Shown piece after piece: positions 23,137-27,054 of a stretch of DNA of 27,054 nucleotides (its first letter is position 1; each line of letters starts with the position of its first letter). The notes beneath the pieces were generated by a model. That model was not told the DNA's origin and searched no databases. It worked only from the letters and a program-made list of their open reading frames with translations. Source of the stretch: a virus. Location of the stretch: positions 793 through 27,846 of the IMG/VR virus record IMGVR_UViG_3300030331_000301. The stretch is one strand, 5' to 3'. A program made the position numbers and the translations under genes.

Positions 23137-25038
23137 TTATGCTCCTATGTCTACTATTTCACAAACGTCACCAGTACAAGCAAGAGTTTGGCTGCTTGCA
23201 GTAGTATCTTCTTTTTCATACTCTGAAAGCTTTGCCCAGTCAATACTTTTTGGCATTATTTTTGATAATTTTTTATAATCGTCTTTTGTGCAACTCTGGT
23301 ATGGAGCTTGCTGATAAGTGTGTTCGTTGTAAGGTAAGAAACTTACTCCAGACATCTCATCAAAATGCTCGTAAACAAATGCACCCACTTCAAACCATTC
23401 ATCCTTTCTTACATTAATTGTTACGCTAGGTTTATGTTCACACCAATGTCTTTGATACACTAACCAAGTTTTTAATTGTTGAATAGCTGAGACATTGTCA
23501 GTGACAACTGCTCCTTGGGGAGCTTTAACTGGAAATGAGAACACAGTTGTTTGATCTGGTTTCATAAAGTCAGCTTCACTTGGAATGCCTTGATCTTTCA
23601 TAAACTGTGTGAGTGGATCTTTGTTATCTCCTCTGACGGTTCTAATGTAATGATATGAATGACGTGCATGGATTCCAGAGGCAGAGTCAACCAATTGTGA
23701 TACTGTGCCTGATGGTTTGACACACGTGATTGCTGCGCTTGGTGTAATGCCAAGGCGGTCAGCCCAATCAGTATTAGTAGAAATAGCAACTTTTCGTAAA
23801 TGTTCAAGAGTATTCTCCAATCCTTTGTTTTTAAGTGTTAGTAGTTGGTTATCCATTATCCCTGTGAGAGACACACCGAGCAGTCGTTCTTCTTCGGTAT
23901 TTCGCTGCCACACCTTTCGCAGATATGGGAATTTTGTGAACGTGCTTTGGATCGTCCCAAGTATTGTGGCACATCTGACCTTTCGCTCCAAGTCTTCAAT
24001 CGTATCAGTGGCTCGTACAACAACCTCTGTAAGATTACAGAATTGATAAGGTCTAAGAATAATCTCGCTGCACGGATTGGTGCCAAACTCAAAGTCAGGA
24101 TCACGTCTCCCATTTTTTGCAGCTTGTTTTTTAGATGCTTCCCTATTAAATACACCTCGTTCTCCACTTCCTGATTCTACTAGTGCTAACCACTCTCGCA
24201 TGAATGATACACTATCTGGTTTCTCTGTATAAGAAACAGAGTTGTTTGCTAAAGCTCTTTGTGGATTGTTGTCCCACCAGTTACCCGACTTAGCATGACG
24301 CATTCTGTCATCTGACAAATTAGATAGACTTATCATTGCAGATCTTCGAACACCGCCTACTACTACAACCTCGCCAATCTTACACATCAGATCGTGACAT
24401 TCAATTGATGATAGCCTACGTCCTTGTGCCTCCTTAAATATACTCACCGCAAAGTTGAATAAGTCAACCAGTGGTGCAGGGCCAGATGCTCTACCACCAA
24501 AGGTTTTAAGTCTTGCACCTGCAGGACGAACTTTAGAGACATCCCACTTGGAGATCTCACCTGCCCAAAGAAGAGCTAGCAGTTGTCTAAACGCCTTAGC
24601 CCAGCCTTCCTTACTGTCCTTTACCACAATGGTAGTATCACTCTCGAAGAGTTCTGGAACCTCTGGGAGCTTAGAGATGAACTGACGCTCGACACTAAAG
24701 CCAACGCCAGTACCACAGAGCAAGATAAACATAGCCTCATCGAAGGACTTTGGATCATCTACAGGTAAATAGCTACAGTTATATCCTGCAGTATTATCTC
24801 TTTCTAGAGCTGGACCTGCAGTCATCATGGCTCTCATAGAAGGCATGACTTCTAATCCAAGTATAGCCTCTCTTATTTCGTTGTAAGTGTCGTGATCAAT
24901 GTCATAGCCTACAACGTTACCCATGTAACGATCCACTGTTTCTGACCAAGACTCTCGTCTTCCCTCATTCTCAAGCCAACGAGCATACCGTGAAGTATGT
25001 ATGAAAGCTTGATAGTCAGTTGGTAAATAGTTATTCAT
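23137..25038 (-). CDS. nrdJ: Adenosylcobalamin-dependent (class II, monomeric-type) ribonucleoside-triphosphate reductase
   Basis: A 633-residue class II ribonucleotide reductase, turning NTPs into dNTPs with vitamin B12 coenzyme. Landmarks: GYNCSYLPV with Cys88 (redox cysteine), GTGVGFSVER (109-118), RRSAMISL (231-238), NPCSEI with Asn321, Cys323 (radical cysteine) and Glu325, FCNLTE with Cys334, KPSGTVSQL (441-449), and a C-terminal CTGDVC pair (Cys621, Cys626) that re-reduces the active site. All catalytic residues are in place. No N-terminal ATP-cone is present. The monomeric Lactobacillus enzyme is 739 residues, so this is compact. ATG with AGGAG 7 nt upstream; the start overlaps the MazG stop by 4 bp (ATGA). 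It needs cobalamin from the host and frees the phage from oxygen limits of class I and III enzymes. Confidence 0.96.
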   Translation of the reverse strand: MNNYLPTDYQAFIHTSRYARWLENEGRRESWSETVDRYMGNVVGYDIDHDTYNEIREAILGLEVMPSMRAMMTAGPALERDNTAGYNCSYLPVDDPKSFDEAMFILLCGTGVGFSVERQFISKLPEVPELFESDTTIVVKDSKEGWAKAFRQLLALLWAGEISKWDVSKVRPAGARLKTFGGRASGPAPLVDLFNFAVSIFKEAQGRRLSSIECHDLMCKIGEVVVVGGVRRSAMISLSNLSDDRMRHAKSGNWWDNNPQRALANNSVSYTEKPDSVSFMREWLALVESGSGERGVFNREASKKQAAKNGRRDPDFEFGTNPCSEIILRPYQFCNLTEVVVRATDTIEDLERKVRCATILGTIQSTFTKFPYLRKVWQRNTEEERLLGVSLTGIMDNQLLTLKNKGLENTLEHLRKVAISTNTDWADRLGITPSAAITCVKPSGTVSQLVDSASGIHARHSYHYIRTVRGDNKDPLTQFMKDQGIPSEADFMKPDQTTVFSFPVKAPQGAVVTDNVSAIQQLKTWLVYQRHWCEHKPSVTINVRKDEWFEVGAFVYEHFDEMSGVSFLPYNEHTYQQAPYQSCTKDDYKKLSKIMPKSIDWAKLSEYEKEDTTASSQTLACTGDVCEIVDIGA

Positions 25039-25391
25039 CTGTTGTCTCCTGATCCAGATATTACACCACGTTTTTTTCTGTCTTGTAGTTTACTAAGATT
25101 AGTTTTAGCTATGTCATTCATACTAACATTTAGATCTCTACACAATGCGGCAATGTACCACAGACAATCACCAATCTCATCAGCTATAGCTTTACGATCA
25201 AAGTCACCATCACGTAAGATCTTTTTTACTTTGTTTGCAACTTCACCTGCCTCAGCAGCTAGGCCAAGTGCAGGATATATAACAGCATGTTTACTGCTGT
25301 AGATAGCGGTATCAGCAGCATTCTTTTGATAGTCATCCATATCCTGAGAGTTATAATATTTAAAAGCTTCTATATCAGTTTCATTAATCAC
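25035..25391 (-). CDS. mazG: MazG-like nucleotide pyrophosphohydrolase
   Basis: A 118-residue all-alpha NTP pyrophosphohydrolase. The metal-binding motifs are complete: LAAEAGEVANKVKK (Glu47, Glu50) and ADEIGDCLWYIAALC (Glu72, Asp75). MazG enzymes hydrolyse (d)NTPs to monophosphate and pyrophosphate, and in phages may also affect the host ppGpp alarm. The start is GTG at 25391, with GAGG 6 nt upstream, overlapping the 3' end of a 52-residue gene. The 4-bp ATGA overlap with RNR links nucleotide making and clean-up. No N-terminal extension is seen, so it is a single-domain phage type. Confidence 0.93.
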   Translation of the reverse strand: MINETDIEAFKYYNSQDMDDYQKNAADTAIYSSKHAVIYPALGLAAEAGEVANKVKKILRDGDFDRKAIADEIGDCLWYIAALCRDLNVSMNDIAKTNLSKLQDRKKRGVISGSGDNR

Positions 25392-25542
25392 GGTTTACCT
25401 CACACTCTTCTACTACAATATCATCTATGTCATACAAACTTGTCATTAATAAATCTTGTATGACTTCACAATTGTCTCCAAACGTTTCTAAAAAGTTGGC
25501 ATCAGGGTCAACTATTATTTTTAAAGATATATCAAACTCCAT
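25384..25542 (-). CDS. Small acidic protein (52 residues)
   Basis: The ATG at 25542 opens a 52-codon frame ending at TAA 25384-25386. The protein is acidic with a beta start (EFDISLKIIVDPD), a helix-like middle (CEVIQDLLMTSLYDIDDI) and a beta end (VVEECEVN). AGGGG lies 8 nt before the ATG. It fills the 160-bp gap between the gene at 25554 and MazG, overlapping the GTG of MazG by 8 bp (GTGATTAA), and lies 11 bp after the upstream stop. Tight fit on both sides supports it being real. Function unknown. Confidence 0.7.
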   Translation of the reverse strand: MEFDISLKIIVDPDANFLETFGDNCEVIQDLLMTSLYDIDDIVVEECEVNRD

Positions 25543-25553
25543 AGTAAAGACCC

Positions 25554-25793
25554 CTAGTTATACTCAGGAGTATCAGGCATGTCAACAACTAATGGTTCGA
25601 TATTTTTAAGAAAATACTTTTTCCATTCGTAAGCAGATTCAAAATCTTCAAACCAAAAATTATCTTCACCCATGACTCCATCTATCTCTGATTTACATAC
25701 TAAAAAATAATTAGATCCTTGAGGTATGTTATCATCTTCTACTTCTTCGACAGATATTGGACCTTCCATTACGCCCCATACTTTTACTTTCAT
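25554..25793 (-). CDS. Small acidic phage protein of unknown function
   Basis: A 79-residue protein with many Glu/Asp and aromatic residues: a beta start (KVKVWGVMEGPI), a YFLVCKSEID strand, GEDNFWFEDFESAYEWKKYFLKN (helix) and an acidic end. The layout of two or three strands and a helix suggests a small alpha/beta fold; no known motif is present. It starts at ATG one base after the upstream stop (TAACATG) with a weak GGAA. The aromatic, acidic surface would suit a host-enzyme inhibitor or a DNA mimic, but that is a guess. Confidence 0.75.
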   Translation of the reverse strand: MKVKVWGVMEGPISVEEVEDDNIPQGSNYFLVCKSEIDGVMGEDNFWFEDFESAYEWKKYFLKNIEPLVVDMPDTPEYN

Positions 25794-25794
25794 G

Positions 25795-26136
25795 TTATTT
25801 CCAATTCTTTAATAAGTCTAGGTAGTGCTCAAGACTTATCATTGTTATCCAGGACTTTCTGTCAGCTCGAAAGAACACTACTGGTTCACCTTTTCCATGT
25901 TTACTAGCTTGTTCCATATAGTCATAAGCAGTTTTCATTCCAGACTTTCTACGTTTTACTTCTATAGTTATAGGTAATTTTTTTCTAGCTGCAGGAGATA
26001 GTTGAATATCTTCACCTGTGTCTCCCATAGTTGTAGACTTGATGTCATCTTCTTCAAACTCTGGAAAGGTTTCCAATAGTTTGTCTCTAATTTCATTCTG
26101 TCCAGTTCTACCTTTAGCTTTAGCTGCTCTTGACAT
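25795..26136 (-). CDS. Hjr/VRR-NUC-like PD-(D/E)XK nuclease
   Basis: A 113-residue protein with the Holliday-junction-resolvase-like layout: a basic start (SRAAKAKGRTGQNEI) with Glu15, a GDTGEDIQLSPAARK strand with Asp43, and ITIEVKRRKSG with Glu59 and Lys61, then a helix and a PVVFFRADRKSWITMIS strand pair. E-D-ExK is the catalytic order of archaeal Hjr and related phage nucleases. It likely cuts branched DNA or resolves concatemer junctions. The start ATG lies 6 bp after the exonuclease stop without a clear Shine-Dalgarno site, so it may depend on coupling. Confidence 0.78.
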   Translation of the reverse strand: MSRAAKAKGRTGQNEIRDKLLETFPEFEEDDIKSTTMGDTGEDIQLSPAARKKLPITIEVKRRKSGMKTAYDYMEQASKHGKGEPVVFFRADRKSWITMISLEHYLDLLKNWK

Positions 26137-26142
26137 AACTCA

Positions 26143-26919
26143 TTACAACCAAGATGGTTTTTCCATAATTGTATAGTCACCCCAGTTTGTACCATAATCA
26201 GATTGTTTTTCTGCCTTTGCAATAGTAGCTAAGGTTTTATGTAAATGTTTCATACCCCAATGCATAATCTCATTACCCATAATATGTAGATGAGAAACAT
26301 ACGGTGCAGTTTTTTCACAAGCTATAAAAGAAAACTTCTTTATATTATATCCAGCTAGCTTGCAAGTATAAACATAGTGAGCACCTTGTAAAAAATACCC
26401 ATACTTCACACACTCTTTTAAGAAACCTTTAGGACTAGCATCCTGTGTTGTCTTAACATCAAACACTGTTTGTTCTGATTCAATCATTAAGTCGGGTCTT
26501 GTTTTAAGAGTAAGGCCTGAGATAGGATCTTCTGCAAAAATACTTACCTCGTTTAACCTATCTGGATGGTTAAGGTAAGACGCACAGACTGGATTCTCTA
26601 ACGCACCCTTTGTTATACAGTTAGCTACGTTATATTCTACCTCTGTTAGAAGTATCTGGTCTTCAGTAAGATTTGCTTTTAAATTTTTATATGCAATGCT
26701 AGACTTAGTCTTTGGACCTTTTACTACTAGATCACGTTCTTTTTCTAACAGGTTGGCATGTACTGCACTTCCCATTGCAAATGCAGGATTGTTTGCATTA
26801 CGTTTTTCACCTTTCCAATGTGCAAGTGATTTCTTAAATACAGCTTTCACTGCACTAGAAGATATACCATCTCGCATATGGTATTCTTGGTTAGACATAT
26901 TTTCTATTACATTTTTCAT
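26143..26919 (-). CDS. RecE-like (DUF3799 type) PD-(D/E)XK exonuclease
   Basis: A 258-residue protein with the family's start (ENMSNQEYHMRDGISSSAVK) and the PD-(D/E)XK set: AMGSAVHANLL with His54, NEVSIF with Glu124, TRPDLMI with Asp143, VFDVKTT with Asp154 and Lys156, and KYGYFLQGAHYVY with Gln178 and Tyr182. RecE-type enzymes chew double-stranded DNA from the 5' end to make a single strand for annealing. The large N-terminal arm of bacterial RecE is missing, as usual in phages. ATG with AAGGA 6 nt upstream; a tandem hairpin pair lies immediately upstream. It is probably paired with the SSB-like gene at the right edge. Confidence 0.85.
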   Translation of the reverse strand: MKNVIENMSNQEYHMRDGISSSAVKAVFKKSLAHWKGEKRNANNPAFAMGSAVHANLLEKERDLVVKGPKTKSSIAYKNLKANLTEDQILLTEVEYNVANCITKGALENPVCASYLNHPDRLNEVSIFAEDPISGLTLKTRPDLMIESEQTVFDVKTTQDASPKGFLKECVKYGYFLQGAHYVYTCKLAGYNIKKFSFIACEKTAPYVSHLHIMGNEIMHWGMKHLHKTLATIAKAEKQSDYGTNWGDYTIMEKPSWL

Positions 26920-26930
26920 TCTATATCCTT

Positions 26931-26955
26931 AAAAGGTGGCTCCCCGAAGGGAGCC
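26931..26955 (-). terminator. UUCG-capped hairpin with short U-run before exonuclease gene
   Basis: On the - strand, GGCTCCC, loop TTCG, GGGAGCC (26955 down to 26938) is a perfect 7-bp stem with the stable C(UUCG)G tetraloop. It is followed by ACCTTTT (26937 down to 26931) and then the exonuclease AAGGA site. It is either a weak terminator that reduces read-through, or a processing or protective hairpin. Confidence 0.75.
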
Positions 26956-26957
26956 TA

Positions 26958-26983
26958 GTTGTTTTGGAGGAGGTTAAAACAAC
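26958..26983 (-). promoter_or_regulatory. Inverted repeat with a CCUCC-type (anti-Shine-Dalgarno-like) loop
   Basis: On the - strand GTTGTTTT (26983 down to 26976) pairs with AAAACAAC (26965 down to 26958) in 8 bp. The loop is AACCTCCTCC. The stop codon of the SSB-like gene lies at the left stem/loop border. Two bases separate it from the next hairpin. Confidence 0.6.
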
Positions 26984-27054
26984 ACTTCGCTTTGTTTTTC
27001 TTCTTGAGCTACAGGTGGTGGCGAAGCATCATCCCCTGCAGTATCTGCTACATA
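26974..27054 (-). CDS. Partial gene, C-terminal end; possible single-stranded DNA-binding protein
   Basis: On the - strand the frame is open from the right edge to TAA at 26974-26976, giving 26 residues. It reads as a Gly/Asp/Pro linker (AGDDASPPPVAQ) followed by an acidic-polar tip that ends in Phe (EEKQSEVLF). A disordered Pro-rich linker and an acidic tip with terminal Phe are typical of SSB and T7 gp2.5-like proteins, where the tip docks replication partners. A gene of that kind next to a RecE-like exonuclease would be expected. With only the tail visible this is tentative. Confidence 0.5.
   Translation of the reverse strand, partial: YVADTAGDDASPPPVAQEEKQSEVLF

Noticed and set aside
23598-24174. 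Overlapping + and - frames inside the RNR gene (such as 23856-24167 and 23705-24046)
   Set aside because: They are shadows of a fully conserved enzyme; no start signals or known motifs.
1-27054. Prophage signs (integrase, repressor, attachment site) or tRNA genes
   Set aside because: None was seen on either strand by inspection; a tRNA or att search was not run.

Overview
The window reads as the central part of a tailed bacteriophage genome, most likely a short-tailed (podovirus-like) phage of a marine bacterium. The grounds are two adjacent tail-tube/neck-like genes, very large repeat-built fibre and receptor-binding genes, a block of candidate ejection (internal virion) proteins with a virion lysozyme, and a replication/nucleotide block with a cobalamin-dependent (class II) ribonucleotide reductase and MazG. 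DNA is AT-rich and genes are packed with 1-8 bp overlaps. No bacterial housekeeping gene, tRNA, integrase, insertion sequence or CRISPR array was seen. From memory the gene set resembles uncultured marine (uvMED-type) podoviruses and the B12-RNR 'cobavirus' group of Rhodobacteraceae phages. That placement is inference; the host is not determined.

Layout. Bases 1-22011 are all + strand and carry virion genes: the end of a small structural protein (2-457), a tail tubular A-like neck protein (509-1450), a tail tubular B-like nozzle protein (1452-3191), a 1065-residue tail fibre (3191-6388), a small beta protein (6403-6765), and a 6.0-kb run of three receptor-binding candidates (6778-12801). These three are built from fibronectin-III, kelch-like, ~100-residue fibre repeats and a discoidin-like domain. 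Next come an unrecognised coiled-coil protein, two overlapping small conserved proteins (DUF6447-like and DUF6127-like), a Gln/Asn-rich 11-residue-repeat virion protein, a virion lysozyme, two unrecognised proteins and a 1215-residue large ejection-protein candidate.

A strong hairpin at 22015-22044 separates this from bases 22042-27054, which are entirely - strand and read inward from the right edge: a partial SSB-like C-terminus (26974-27054), a RecE-like exonuclease, an Hjr-like nuclease, two small unknowns, MazG, class II RNR, a small PD-(D/E)XK-like protein, DUF3310 and two small basic proteins. The two transcription units converge on the hairpin.

How the genes work together. The right arm makes and polices dNTPs (RNR, MazG) and processes DNA (three different PD-(D/E)XK-type nucleases plus a possible SSB). 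The left arm builds the neck, nozzle, fibres and the contents ejected into the cell. The most distinctive parts are the modular receptor-recognition locus, a beta module shared by the neck and nozzle proteins, and a strictly 11-residue-periodic stretch in the 625-residue virion protein.
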